Shown here piece after piece: positions 18,778-28,281 of a stretch of DNA of 64,000 bases. The stretch comes from M3007 sp964550795 (GTDB lineage: Bacteria; Bacteroidota; Bacteroidia; Chitinophagales; Saprospiraceae): NCBI GenBank assembly GCA_964550795.1, contig CAZKBH010000009.1:1-64000 (forward strand), in the 5' to 3' direction. Position 1 is the stretch's first letter. Every line of letters begins with the position of its first letter. The position numbers were made by a program, and so were the translations under genes. Under the pieces are notes generated by a model. The model made no database searches. It saw nothing but the letters and a program-made list of their open reading frames with translations, and had not been told where the DNA came from.

Positions 18778-21432
18778 ATGACACAAGTCAAGGCTACTTT
18801 TTTAATCTCTAGTCTGCTGATAATCAATTTTTTGAGTGCGCAAACACCGCTCACAAACCGAATTGATTTTGAATGCAGTAACTGCCGTCCAGCCGATGCG
18901 TTGGTGGCCTTGAGTCGTCAGACTGGGGTGAACATTGTATTTAGCGACCGCTTTTTCGAGTCCTGTGCCACTTTAAATGTGCAAGCCAGCAATCAGCCGA
19001 TGAAATCTGTGTTGGAAACCATCACGGCTTGTGGCAAGGTTTCGTTTAAGGCAATTGACGGACAAATTGTTTTTTTTAAAAAAGCGACCAAACGCAGCCT
19101 CAGCGGCTATGTGCAAGATGCCGAAACTGGCGAACGCCTCATCGGTGCCAGCGTCCGGGCCTTCTCGTCAAATGGACTCATCGGAATGGTCAGCAATGAG
19201 TTTGGCTTTTTTAGTCTTCAAGTTGAGGAAGGCGTTTTTGAATTGGAAGTGTCTTATGTAGGTTACCAGCGCCAGCGGGTCAATTTGTCTGTCAACGACG
19301 ATCGGATCATGCGGGTCCGCCTGATTCCAATGGCTACTTTGGCGGAAGTGGTTATACCAAGTTTTTCTGCAAATGATGCGAAAGAGCAAATGGCGGGCAG
19401 TCCTAAGTATATAGATATGAAGGAGTTACGTGCATTGCCGATGCCTGGTGGAGAAGCCGACCTGCTTCGATTAACAGCCTTGCAAACGGGTATCCAGACG
19501 GGTGCCGATGGGCTTGGCGGACTGCATATTCGCGGCGGAAATGCAGACCAAAATCTTTTTCTGCTCGACGATGTGCCCGTGTACAGCCCCAGTCATGCCC
19601 TGGGTTTATTCTCCATTTTTAACCCCAGTACGATCAGTAGTGTGCGGCTTTGGAAAGGCGATTTTCCCGCGCGTTACAGCGGAAGGGCGTCTTCGGTGCT
19701 TGATGTACGTACCCGGGATGGCGATTTTCAGCGTTTCCGCAGCGAAGTTTCCAGTGGTTTATTTGCAAGTTCTGCGGTGGTCGAAGGCCCGTTGAAACGC
19801 GATAAAGGATCTTTTTTGCTCGGCGGGCGCATGACCTACTTTGATCCCTGGGTGGATTTTTTCAGCGAGCGCGGGAACCTGCTTACCTTTTCTGGCGATA
19901 AAATCAAGTACCGTTTTTACGATACAAACCTGAAGCTGAACTATGCACTGAGCAACCGCGACCGGGTGTTTTTTTCCTTCTATCAGGGTGGAGATTCATT
20001 TAAAAACGAATTTTTACAAAACTACGATGACCCCAAAGGGTACATTACCGATAGTTTTGATTTGAAAACAGATTGGGGCAACAGCATTGCGGCCCTGCGC
20101 TGGAACCATCTCCTGCGCGAAAACTTATTTACCAATACGACCCTGCGTTACAGCCGTTTTTTTTACACCAGCGGCCTTGGCTTTCAATCCAATATCCTCT
20201 ACCCAAACGGCAAGGAGTTTGTTCTGGCCGATTATGGTCAATTGTACCAGACACTGATTCGAGATTGGTCCGGCAAAACGGACTTTACTTTTTATGTGTC
20301 AGATAAACTTACCCTGCGCTGGGGCGCTGCATACACGGCGCATGGTTTTCAGCCGGGTGCGCTTTCAGCAAACTTTTTGCAACCCGGCCAAACCCAGGAA
20401 AATGTGGATTCCCTGGCCAATATCCTGCTCAACAATGAACGCCTGAATGCCAGTGAAGCGGAAGCATACGTGGATGCAGAAATTGATTTTTTAAAACATT
20501 GTCGGCTGGACGTTGGCTTGAATGGCTCGGTTTTTCAGACCACAAACACCAATTATCGCTTGCTTCAGCCCCGGTTCAGGGTTCGCCGGACAGGTCCAAA
20601 TGGCTGGAACCACTGGGCTGGCTGGCACCGAATGGCCCAAAATCTGCATCAAATCGGTACTTTCAACGTGAGTTTGCCCTTCGAGCTTTGGGTGCCTAGC
20701 ACGCGCCGGGTCCCGCCTGAAATTGTATGGCAGGCTTCTGCGGGTATCGGTTGGCAGCACAAAAATTGGGGCTGGCAGGTGGAAGGTTATTACAAACAAA
20801 TGGAGCGCGTACTCACCTTTATAAACTCCAATGACGCCCTTTTTGCCGGGGGAGCAGTGGACGCCAGCGGTTGGGAAGACCGGATTGCACTGGGTACGGG
20901 CTGGAGCAAAGGGCTTGAGGTTTTGCTTGAAAAAACAACCGGCAAATTCAGGGGTTCCATCGCGTACACCCTTTCTGAAACGGAACGTTTTTTCCCCGAA
21001 CTCAATGCCGGGCGGCCCTTTCCTTTCCGGTTCGACCGTCGGCATGATGTGAAAATTACCCTGCGGCAGCAATTGGCTAAATGGCTGGAAGCCAATATAG
21101 TTTGGGCCGTAGCAACGGGAAATCCGATTACCCTCGCCGGCGTGAAATTCCGCCACGAATCCGTGGAAGGCGACGTGGAACGAGACGTTTATTTTTATAC
21201 AGAAGTGAATGGTTATCGGCTCCCTACTTATCACCGCCTGGATGCTGCGCTCAATGCCAGCTGGGGCAACAGCAAGTGTAGGCAGGGTATTCAAATGGGC
21301 GTTTACAATGCCTACAACCGAGCTAATCCGTTTTATCTTTTTGTAGATGCGGGCAGCAGCGTGCGGGGAAAAGCCATCCAATATACCCTGTTGCCGGTGC
21401 TGCCTGTTTTTCGATACGAATTAAAATTTTAA
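18778..21432 (+). CDS. TonB-dependent outer-membrane receptor with STN and CarboxypepD_reg-like domains
   Basis: 884 residues from ATG 18778, which starts a good signal peptide (VKATFLISSLLIINFLSAQ). In order: a secretin/TonB short N-terminal (STN) domain at about 30-95 (ALVALSRQTGVNIVFSD), a carboxypeptidase-regulatory-like domain at about 100-185 (LSGYVQDAETGERLIGASV), a plug at about 200-320 (LHIRGGNADQNLFLLDDVPV), then a 22-strand-type barrel. An STN domain usually marks receptors that signal to an anti-sigma factor, but no FecR or sigma gene is adjacent. No SusD partner is present either, so the ligand is unknown. Confidence 0.9.
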   Translation: MTQVKATFLISSLLIINFLSAQTPLTNRIDFECSNCRPADALVALSRQTGVNIVFSDRFFESCATLNVQASNQPMKSVLETITACGKVSFKAIDGQIVFFKKATKRSLSGYVQDAETGERLIGASVRAFSSNGLIGMVSNEFGFFSLQVEEGVFELEVSYVGYQRQRVNLSVNDDRIMRVRLIPMATLAEVVIPSFSANDAKEQMAGSPKYIDMKELRALPMPGGEADLLRLTALQTGIQTGADGLGGLHIRGGNADQNLFLLDDVPVYSPSHALGLFSIFNPSTISSVRLWKGDFPARYSGRASSVLDVRTRDGDFQRFRSEVSSGLFASSAVVEGPLKRDKGSFLLGGRMTYFDPWVDFFSERGNLLTFSGDKIKYRFYDTNLKLNYALSNRDRVFFSFYQGGDSFKNEFLQNYDDPKGYITDSFDLKTDWGNSIAALRWNHLLRENLFTNTTLRYSRFFYTSGLGFQSNILYPNGKEFVLADYGQLYQTLIRDWSGKTDFTFYVSDKLTLRWGAAYTAHGFQPGALSANFLQPGQTQENVDSLANILLNNERLNASEAEAYVDAEIDFLKHCRLDVGLNGSVFQTTNTNYRLLQPRFRVRRTGPNGWNHWAGWHRMAQNLHQIGTFNVSLPFELWVPSTRRVPPEIVWQASAGIGWQHKNWGWQVEGYYKQMERVLTFINSNDALFAGGAVDASGWEDRIALGTGWSKGLEVLLEKTTGKFRGSIAYTLSETERFFPELNAGRPFPFRFDRRHDVKITLRQQLAKWLEANIVWAVATGNPITLAGVKFRHESVEGDVERDVYFYTEVNGYRLPTYHRLDAALNASWGNSKCRQGIQMGVYNAYNRANPFYLFVDAGSSVRGKAIQYTLLPVLPVFRYELKF

Positions 21433-21440
21433 TGGCTCCC

Positions 21441-23486
21441 TTACTCCACTATCTTAAACGTTGTCCGCCGATTGGTCTGATGTTCTGCCTCTGAACACGA
21501 AGAACAGGCGCAATTCGCAGCAGGTTGGCTTTCCCCATAACCTTTGGCTGAAAGTCTGGAAGCATCTATTCCTTTGGAAATCAAGTAATTGACCGCGCTT
21601 TGAGCCCGTCGTTGCGAAAGGGTTTGGTTGTAGGCATCGTTGCCACGACAGTCGGTGTGACTACCGAGCTGGATGCGAATCTCGGCATTTTGGCGGAGCA
21701 CCTCTGCAAGTCGGCTGAGGGTTGGCTCCGCATCGGGCCGGATATCCCACTTGTCGTAGTCGTAATAAATATTCTCCAACACGATTTCGCGGTTGCGGTA
21801 AATCTGGTCCAGCACAATTTCAATCTCGAAGGTTTGCTCCGGGTTGGAAGGATCTTTGGCGATGCCTTTGGTGCTGAATTTTGCACTGTTGGCTAAGTAG
21901 CCTTCCATCGAGGCATTGAAGGTATAGTCAGTGTTTTCGGCCAATTCCATGCGGAAATAACCGTCTGATTTGACGGTAAAGTTTTGCTTTTTGGTGCCCC
22001 AATCGGCCTTCACCACAGCTCCTGCAAGCGGTTTACGGCCCAAAATTTTGCTATTGGGATCGTTGGGAATGGAGAATATTTTTTCCAGAATATAACCTTC
22101 CAGAATGAGTTTGTACACCAGTGGTTTGGTCGGTACCGTATCAATTTTGGGCGGTTTGGGCGGTGGTACGCGTTGTTCGTAACGGTAAATATCATCGCCG
22201 CCTTTGGAATTTTCGATACTTCGATTGCTGGTAAAATAACCTGATTTAATCAGATCGCCCGGATTGCTGGGCTTGGGGATTTTGGCACTGTTCCGGTCCA
22301 CGATCAGCGCGAAATCATCCGCCCCGCTGTTAATCGGCGACTTCAGATTTTGCGGCGGCGACCAGGCATTTTTTTCTGATTTGTAGGTTCTGAAAATATC
22401 CAGTCCGCCCATTCCGGTGTGCCCATCGGAAGCAAAGTAGAGCGTGTCGGCGTCAAAATTTGGGAAAAGTTCGTTGCCCGGAGTATTTACGCTGCGCGGC
22501 AGGAGTTTAGGCTCGTCCCAGCCAGCTTCTATTTTGGTATTGCGCTGAGCAGCCCAGAGGTCGAAACCGCCCCAGCCTTCGGGGTCGTTGCAAGCGAAAT
22601 AAAGCATGTTGCCGTCGCTGCTCAGGGTAGGATGGAAGTAATTAATTTTTTCTTTTTGAAAGGGTAGGGGAGTGGGTACCGACCAGAGTGCGTCGGCGCG
22701 GCCTTTTTCCGAATAATAGATTTTGCAAAAAGCGTCATCGCCCGCATAGGCGCCTACCGCTCGCACAAAAAAAGCCTCTGTACCCACTTTGTTGAAACAG
22801 GGCGTGCCTTCGTTGCTCGCGGTATTCCATTGACTATCAAATGTTTGTGGGCTTGCGCTACTCGGATCGGTGATAAAAATATCCATGAATTTATTGCCCG
22901 TCCAGCGGTAGGTTTCTTTGCCGGTCACCATACTTCGGTCGCTGGTAAACACAAGCCGGCCATCGTAAAAATAGCTGGGCGCGAAGTCATTTTGAGGACT
23001 GTTAAAGGGGGCTATTTCAATGCTCCAACCATTTCCGGGTCTTTCGCCGAGCCATCCTTCCGCCACAGTACACGCGGTAATATCTTTTCGGTATTCATAG
23101 GGCGAGCCGATTTCGATGCCGAGATTTTTGAACACCTCCCGGGCTGCAGGGTAGCGCTCCAGTTTTTTCAGGGTAAGTGCCTGCGCTTTCAAGGCTTCAG
23201 GTCCAAAATTGTTGGCGTAGGCAGCCTCAAACCAGGATAGTGATTTTTCATCCTGCCCCATTTTGCGGTACGAATCGCCTAAAAGATAAGCCAATTGACC
23301 CTTTTCTTTCCGGGTTTTGGCGCTTGCGTACTCTTTTTCGAGCATTGGAACCGCAGTTGCAAACTGCTTCCGATCGTAAGCGGTGCGACCGTCTTTGATT
23401 TTTAAGGTATAAGAACAGGAAGCAAAAAACAGGAAAAGTAGTATGGAAGCTAGAATTTTCGTACTCATTTTTGTGTTCATAATCAA
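21441..23486 (-). CDS. PorE-like OmpA lipoprotein (TPR, PD40 propeller, CRD, OmpA)
   Basis: 681 residues. A lipoprotein signal (ILLFLFFASC, lipobox Cys at about residue 24) is followed by TPR-like helices at about 30-140, PD40 blades at about 150-430 (SYFYDGRLVFTSDR, LYFACNDPEGWGGFDL), a carboxypeptidase-regulatory-like domain at about 470-545 and OmpA_C at about 560-681 (LGSHTDCRGNDAYN ... NRRTTFKIV). This matches T9SS PorE in both domain order and lipidation, so it is the best PorE candidate in the window. The start may instead be the ATG at 23480 or 23468. It is convergent with the TonB receptor gene, with 8 bp between stops. Confidence 0.88.
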   Translation of the reverse strand: MIMNTKMSTKILASILLFLFFASCSYTLKIKDGRTAYDRKQFATAVPMLEKEYASAKTRKEKGQLAYLLGDSYRKMGQDEKSLSWFEAAYANNFGPEALKAQALTLKKLERYPAAREVFKNLGIEIGSPYEYRKDITACTVAEGWLGERPGNGWSIEIAPFNSPQNDFAPSYFYDGRLVFTSDRSMVTGKETYRWTGNKFMDIFITDPSSASPQTFDSQWNTASNEGTPCFNKVGTEAFFVRAVGAYAGDDAFCKIYYSEKGRADALWSVPTPLPFQKEKINYFHPTLSSDGNMLYFACNDPEGWGGFDLWAAQRNTKIEAGWDEPKLLPRSVNTPGNELFPNFDADTLYFASDGHTGMGGLDIFRTYKSEKNAWSPPQNLKSPINSGADDFALIVDRNSAKIPKPSNPGDLIKSGYFTSNRSIENSKGGDDIYRYEQRVPPPKPPKIDTVPTKPLVYKLILEGYILEKIFSIPNDPNSKILGRKPLAGAVVKADWGTKKQNFTVKSDGYFRMELAENTDYTFNASMEGYLANSAKFSTKGIAKDPSNPEQTFEIEIVLDQIYRNREIVLENIYYDYDKWDIRPDAEPTLSRLAEVLRQNAEIRIQLGSHTDCRGNDAYNQTLSQRRAQSAVNYLISKGIDASRLSAKGYGESQPAANCACSSCSEAEHQTNRRTTFKIVE

Positions 23487-23543
23487 GGAGTTGTATGCTT
23501 TTAATTGCGGACAAGGCGTACCTCTGGATATTTTCCTGAATCG

Positions 23544-23577
23544 AGACCTATAAGGTTTCCAAAAACCTTATAGGTCT
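23544..23577. repeat. perfect intergenic palindrome
   Basis: 15-bp perfect arms (AGACCTATAAGGTTT) around the loop CCAA, between the divergent PorE-like and small lipoprotein genes. It cannot terminate either gene, as both point away. Apart from this palindrome, nothing else stands out in 23487-23795. Confidence 0.8.
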
Positions 23578-23795
23578 GGTAGCAAAACAAAAATGTCCAG
23601 TAGTGTGGGCGTAAGGCCAAATTTCAGGTAACGGTAATACAGGATGCTGCGCCGATTACAAAGGTGTTGGTTTTTGAAGAAATAAACGGGCTATGAGTTT
23701 TGCACATGGTGTTCCAAACGGCAAGTTCTTGTAATTTCGCCGCGCTAATCTCAAAAGCATCCACAAACTACGCAAACATTTTAGAAGCAAAAAAG

Positions 23796-24272
23796 ATGAA
23801 TAAATTCGTTTGTACCCTGCTCCTGGCCGTGCTGTTTTCCGCCTGCCAAGATACCCCTAAGTCCGCCTCCGAAACCCCCGCCGAAACAACGAATGTGCCT
23901 GCCGCACCAGCAATGGCTGCACCAGAAGACCTCGAACGTGCTGCATCAACCCTGGCATCCAATGTGCAAAACATGGAAGACCTGCGCAAACAAGTGGATG
24001 CCGTTCCGGACAAAATCCGAAAAGCAAATGCTGCGGTTGTGAATGAAATGTATGCTGGTCTCGAAGGTATGATCGAAAAGCAAACCCAAATGATCAACGA
24101 TATCAAAGGCACGGCGAATCCCACGGAAAAAAGCAGCGATTCGCAAGAAAGCGGCTCAACCACAGTGGACGTAAACACCTTAAAGGATTACACCGAATCG
24201 GCTGAACGCTACGCCAAAGAGGCTAAAATGATGCAAGAAACACTGGCCAAATTGGCTTCTGGCAACAAATAA
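23796..24272 (+). CDS. small lipoprotein, function unknown
   Basis: 158 residues from ATG 23796. A lipoprotein signal peptide (KFVCTLLLAVLFSAC) is followed by a Ser/Thr/Pro/Ala-rich spacer of about 30 residues. The remainder is charged and helical, probably coiled-coil (DLERAASTLASNVQNMEDLR, EMYAGLEGMIEKQTQMI). I do not recognise a family. It ends 9 bp before kdsA on the same strand, so the two are probably co-transcribed, consistent with an envelope role. The frame is open further upstream, but the signal peptide fixes the start. Confidence 0.8.
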   Translation: MNKFVCTLLLAVLFSACQDTPKSASETPAETTNVPAAPAMAAPEDLERAASTLASNVQNMEDLRKQVDAVPDKIRKANAAVVNEMYAGLEGMIEKQTQMINDIKGTANPTEKSSDSQESGSTTVDVNTLKDYTESAERYAKEAKMMQETLAKLASGNK

Positions 24273-24281
24273 ACAATCCCT

Positions 24282-25091
24282 ATGCTCCAACTCTCGCGCC
24301 TCCAAAACACCGATTCCAACAACTTTTTCCTCATCGCCGGGCCGTGTGCCATTGAGGGGGAGCAAATGGCCTTCGACATCGCCGGGCAGGTCAATGAAAT
24401 TTGCCAGCGTTTGCGGATTCCGTATATTTTTAAAGGCTCTTATCGAAAAGCAAATCGCAGCAAACGCGACTCGTTTACCGGTATCGGCGATGAAAAAGCA
24501 TTGCAAATCCTGCAAAAAATAGGCGAAAAATTCCAAATTCCGACCACAACGGATATCCACACCGAGCCAGAAGCGGCCCTCGCGGCCCAGTTTGTGGACG
24601 TGCTCCAGATTCCGGCTTTCCTTTGTCGCCAAACCTCTCTGCTGGTGGCAGCGGCCCAAACGGGCAAAGTGGTTAACATCAAAAAAGGCCAGTTTGTCAG
24701 CCCGGAAGCCATGCAATTCGCTGCGGAAAAAGTGCGCGAAGAAGGCAATTCAAACATTATACTTACGGAGCGCGGAACCACCTTTGGCTATCAGGATTTG
24801 ATCGTAGATTTTCGTGGAATCCCGGTGATGCGCTCGTTTGGGGTTCCTGTGGTGCTGGACTGTACCCATTCGCTCCAACAGCCCAATCAGAGCTCCGGCG
24901 TAACGGGCGGGCGACCTGCGCTCATTGAAACCATCGCTCGTGCGGGGATTGCCACCGGTGCAGATGGCCTGTTTATCGAAACCCATCCGCGTCCCGCAGA
25001 GGCTAAGTCTGATGGAGCCAATATGTTGCCACTCCATGATTTAGAAAGAATTTTAGAACGTTTGCTGCGCATTCGGGAAGCCATTGAGTGA
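24282..25091 (+). CDS. kdsA: 3-deoxy-8-phosphooctulonate synthase
   Basis: 269 residues. It condenses arabinose 5-phosphate with phosphoenolpyruvate to give Kdo-8-phosphate, the precursor of the LPS inner core. FLIAGPCAIEGEQMAFDIA, FKGSYRKANRS, LQIPAFLCRQTSLL and DGLFIETHPRP are family signatures. The metal-site Cys in AGPC suggests the metal-dependent class, but the full ligand set was not checked. The stop codon starts a period-9 repeat. LptD in the same window uses the final product. Confidence 0.96.
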   Translation: MLQLSRLQNTDSNNFFLIAGPCAIEGEQMAFDIAGQVNEICQRLRIPYIFKGSYRKANRSKRDSFTGIGDEKALQILQKIGEKFQIPTTTDIHTEPEAALAAQFVDVLQIPAFLCRQTSLLVAAAQTGKVVNIKKGQFVSPEAMQFAAEKVREEGNSNIILTERGTTFGYQDLIVDFRGIPVMRSFGVPVVLDCTHSLQQPNQSSGVTGGRPALIETIARAGIATGADGLFIETHPRPAEAKSDGANMLPLHDLERILERLLRIREAIE

Positions 25092-25127
25092 TTCGATTTT
25101 TGACGATTAAGCCGATTGATTCGATTG
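25089..25127. repeat. period-9 repeat starting in the kdsA stop codon
   Basis: Units of TGATTCGAT type (TGATTCGAT, TTGACGATT, TTGATTCGA, TTGATAAC) begin with the TGA stop of kdsA. It is the complementary form of the AATCGAATC repeats at 15173 and 17871. Confidence 0.65.
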
Positions 25128-25145
25128 ATAACAAAGCCTTATGTA

Positions 25146-25165
25146 AATCACAGGAATCATAGTCA
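25146..25165. repeat. period-9 repeat (AATCA units) before mscS gene
   Basis: AATCACAGG followed by AATCATAGT; it is nearly the same as the sequence at 11030 and 29625. Confidence 0.5.
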
Positions 25166-25173
25166 ACCTTCTT

Positions 25174-25977
25174 TTGGATACTCAAGTTATCTTAGACAAA
25201 GCCATTGAAATGGCCTGGGCTTACGGCCCCAAAACCCTCGCTGCACTCGCCTTATTATTTGGAGGCTGGTGGATTATTCGCCGCTTCACCCACGGATTCG
25301 ACAAATTTCTGCAAATACGTCGGATGGACGAGGGGCTTCGACCGTTTTTTACAACGCTGGTAGATACCGGGTTGAAGGCCGTGTTAGTCCTCATGGTGGC
25401 TAGTACCGTCGGCATTGCGACCACCTCTTTCATTGCCATATTTTCAGCGATTGCATTTTCGGTCGGATTGGCTTTGCAGGGGAGTTTGGGTAATTTTGCC
25501 AGCGGGGTGCTCATCCTGCTGTTTCGCCCGTTCAAGGTGGGCGACTGGATTACAGTGGCCGGACACGCGGGAAAAGTGGTTGAAATACAGACATTTAACA
25601 CCATTTTGATCACCGAAACCCGCAAAAAAATCATTGTACCCAACGGTAAAATAACGGAAGGACCTATCGAAAACATACCCCATGGCGTGGAATTACAGGC
25701 GGAAATCACCATTCTGCTGAGTTCCCAAACTGCGCTGGATCAATTGCAGGAAGCCGCGGGAATAGCTGCCAAACGCTGCCCAAATATCCTCCCGGGAAGG
25801 GAAGTTGAAGTTAAAGTCAGGGGAATTTCTCGCGACGATCTGAAAGCTGATATTGCGGTATGGACCCTGGGGCAGCATCATGAGGACACCCTCAACGACC
25901 TCTATGCAGCACTCCGGACCACGTTTTCAGAGCAGGGCATTGAACTGGCAAAAGAGCGCCGGAGAGACTTGGTTTGA
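25174..25977 (+). CDS. small mechanosensitive channel (MscS family)
   Basis: 267 residues. Three membrane segments (about 18-40, 60-80, 85-110) are followed by the pore helix with AIAFSVGLALQGSLGNFASG and the beta-domain motif FKVGDWITVAGHAGKVVEI, then the mixed C-terminal domain. Such channels open on membrane tension to release solutes after hypo-osmotic shock. Length and layout match E. coli MscS. The start is TTG 25174, as the sequence between it and the first in-frame ATG (residue 13) is family-like. It lies 82 bp after kdsA. Confidence 0.92.
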   Translation: MDTQVILDKAIEMAWAYGPKTLAALALLFGGWWIIRRFTHGFDKFLQIRRMDEGLRPFFTTLVDTGLKAVLVLMVASTVGIATTSFIAIFSAIAFSVGLALQGSLGNFASGVLILLFRPFKVGDWITVAGHAGKVVEIQTFNTILITETRKKIIVPNGKITEGPIENIPHGVELQAEITILLSSQTALDQLQEAAGIAAKRCPNILPGREVEVKVRGISRDDLKADIAVWTLGQHHEDTLNDLYAALRTTFSEQGIELAKERRRDLV

Positions 25978-26116
25978 CCTAACAAATCTGGTGCTTCCTC
26001 CAGCATTTCGCAAAGTTTTGTTAAGCACTTTGCAGCTTCAGGTATAACTGGGCAATGCGTGTACCTTCGCCTGCGTTTAATTCGCTGTGTTCACCATCAA
26101 CCTTTTTTTGCATCCT

Positions 26117-28180
26117 ATGCTACGTAAGTTAATCCTAACACTTCCGCTAATTTTGTTGACATTGGCCGTCTTGGCCCAGGGATCAGGCTCTTCCAAGAGC
26201 AAATCCAAAGACCGGTTTCGGGAAAAAGACGACCGCCAATACCCGGTTCGTCTGCAAAATGTCAAAGCGCTCAATTTCGATGGCACGGATTACGCCCCAG
26301 TTTTTTACGACAATGGCATCCTGTTCGTCTCTGCCAGAGGAAGTAAAGGCCCGAAAAGTCAAGGTACCGGCGAGGTTTTTGAAGCCCACTACCATTCCAT
26401 ATTTGATCAATTGGGGGCCTTACTCGAACCCAAAAAGTTTGAGTTTAACTCCAGTAAAAAGTCCGATTTTCACGAAGGTCCGGTGGCCTTCACCCGAGAT
26501 CACAAAGTGGCTTTTGTCACCCGAAACAACAACGAAAATGGTGTTCTCCGAGGCGGGAAAGGCGGCAAATCTTCCCAAAAGATTTACCAGATGAAGTACG
26601 GATTCCCGGATTGGACTACGCCCATTGATCTGCCCTTCAACAGTGATGATTATTCCTGCATGCACCCCAGCCTCAGTCCCGACGAAAAATGGCTTTTTTT
26701 CGCTTCCGATATGCCCGGTGGCCACGGCGGCTACGACTTGTACGCGGTAGAACGGCTTGAAAAAGGAAAATGGGGTGCACCCATCAATCTTGGACCGGGC
26801 ATCAATACCGCAAAGCAGGAACTATTCCCACACATGAGCTTTTTTGGTTCCTTGTTTTTTTCCTCCAATGGCCGGTCGAATACGCTCGGAAATTTGGATA
26901 TTTATTTCGTGAACAACCCGCTTAACGTCAACGAAGATACCGAAGTAGTCAACCTGGGAGAGCCGTTCAACTCTCCTGAAAATGATTACAGTTTCATTAC
27001 GGATCCCGATGGCCACAGTGGTTTTTTCTCGAGCGAACGCAAGGGCGGGACGTACGGAAAATCCGATATTTTCCAGTTTTTTGCTCCTAAAGGACTCGGC
27101 GGCACAGGCAAACCTGAAGTTAACTGGGCAACCATCAATGTAATAGACGAAAAAACCGGGCTTCCACTTCAAGGTGCTGAAATTCGCATTTTCCAGCCTA
27201 CGGACGATGGTTTTATCACCGGAAACAATGATTTTTACGATTTCGACTACGTGGCCCTACCGGATAAACCCGACGTGTTCACGTTTCAATTGGTGCGCAA
27301 GGATGCCAAAGACATGGGTAATCCAGACCTGTTCTCCAATGCAGTAGGCTCGGCGCAAACGGAATTCACTCGGTACCGCAATTACCTGGTGATGGTGAGC
27401 GCAAAAGGCTATACCTCCAAAGATCGTTTTCTCGTGGTGGATTCAGACGATAAATACACGTTGAATTTTAAAATGAAAGAAACTCCGCCTTGCCTTCGCG
27501 CAGGAGGTATCGTATTGACCACGGAGTTTAATACCCGAATTGCCAATGCGAGTGTTCGCCTTGAGCACCGTACCTCCGGCGCAATCGAGATGGCCCGAAC
27601 CACCCGAAATGGGGAGTTTGACATCTGTCTGCCTCGGGATGGAGAATGGATCGCCAAGGTTGAAAAGGGCGGATTCCGTAGCGAAACTTTCCGGCTCACT
27701 GCGGGCAAAAGCACTCCCTCCTATGAGGAAATACGTCTGAAGCCTGTGGATGAAGGTGCCACCGTTGCAGAAACCATGCCGCTGGCCAATGGTCTGATGG
27801 AAGGTTCGGTATTCATCCTGGACAAGATTTTTTATGAATACAACAAGGCCACACTCAACCAGGGCGCGGTACGTCACTTGGAAACCCTTATTGACTGGAT
27901 GAATACGTATCCATTCATGGAGGTTGATCTGGTTGCACATACGGATGTACGCGGAGACGCGCAGCTAAACCAGGAGCTGACCGATTCGCGGGCGCAAAAC
28001 GCCAAAATATTCCTGATTAATAAAGGGATTGAAGAACGCAGGATCAATGCATTTGGGAAGGGCGAAACGCAGTTGCGCAACCATTGTAAAGAAAATGCGG
28101 AATGTTCCGATGAAGAACACCAGCAGAACAATCGCCTCGAAATTAAAATTCGCAAATTAGGCGAGGCAAAAAGGCCCTGA
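26117..28180 (+). CDS. OmpA family protein with PD40 propeller
   Basis: 687 residues from ATG 26117, which starts a signal peptide (LILTLPLILLTLAVLAQG). PD40 blades lie at about 45-330 (YAPVFYDNGILFVSARG, WLFFASDMPGGHGGYDLYAV, SLFFSSNGRSNTLGNLDIYF), then two carboxypeptidase-regulatory-like modules at about 350-560 and OmpA_C at about 570-680 (VDLVAHTDVRGDAQLNQEL). The N-terminal TPR region of PorE is missing, and the mature start is rich in Ser/Lys/Arg. It is the third PorE-like paralogue in the window. It ends just before the palindrome at 28193. Confidence 0.88.
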   Translation: MLRKLILTLPLILLTLAVLAQGSGSSKSKSKDRFREKDDRQYPVRLQNVKALNFDGTDYAPVFYDNGILFVSARGSKGPKSQGTGEVFEAHYHSIFDQLGALLEPKKFEFNSSKKSDFHEGPVAFTRDHKVAFVTRNNNENGVLRGGKGGKSSQKIYQMKYGFPDWTTPIDLPFNSDDYSCMHPSLSPDEKWLFFASDMPGGHGGYDLYAVERLEKGKWGAPINLGPGINTAKQELFPHMSFFGSLFFSSNGRSNTLGNLDIYFVNNPLNVNEDTEVVNLGEPFNSPENDYSFITDPDGHSGFFSSERKGGTYGKSDIFQFFAPKGLGGTGKPEVNWATINVIDEKTGLPLQGAEIRIFQPTDDGFITGNNDFYDFDYVALPDKPDVFTFQLVRKDAKDMGNPDLFSNAVGSAQTEFTRYRNYLVMVSAKGYTSKDRFLVVDSDDKYTLNFKMKETPPCLRAGGIVLTTEFNTRIANASVRLEHRTSGAIEMARTTRNGEFDICLPRDGEWIAKVEKGGFRSETFRLTAGKSTPSYEEIRLKPVDEGATVAETMPLANGLMEGSVFILDKIFYEYNKATLNQGAVRHLETLIDWMNTYPFMEVDLVAHTDVRGDAQLNQELTDSRAQNAKIFLINKGIEERRINAFGKGETQLRNHCKENAECSDEEHQQNNRLEIKIRKLGEAKRP

Positions 28181-28192
28181 TTTTTTCAGAAA

Positions 28193-28232
28193 TCTGCCAA
28201 ATTTTGAGGCTTTTGCCTCAAAATTTGGCAGA
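28193..28232. terminator. perfect 18-bp stem palindrome, probable terminator
   Basis: TCTGCCAAATTTTGAGGC pairs with its exact complement around TTTT. It lies 12 bp after the OmpA gene and just before the phosphatase gene, preceded by a T-run. Confidence 0.65.
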
Positions 28233-28281
28233 AATTGTACCTTCACAGTCGCTATAAAACACAAACAGCTTGCGTATCACC

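Noticed and set aside
18817..18830. Another TTGATWATCAA-like palindrome
   Set aside because: It lies in the signal-peptide codons of the TonB receptor and matches only part of the 13-bp motif.
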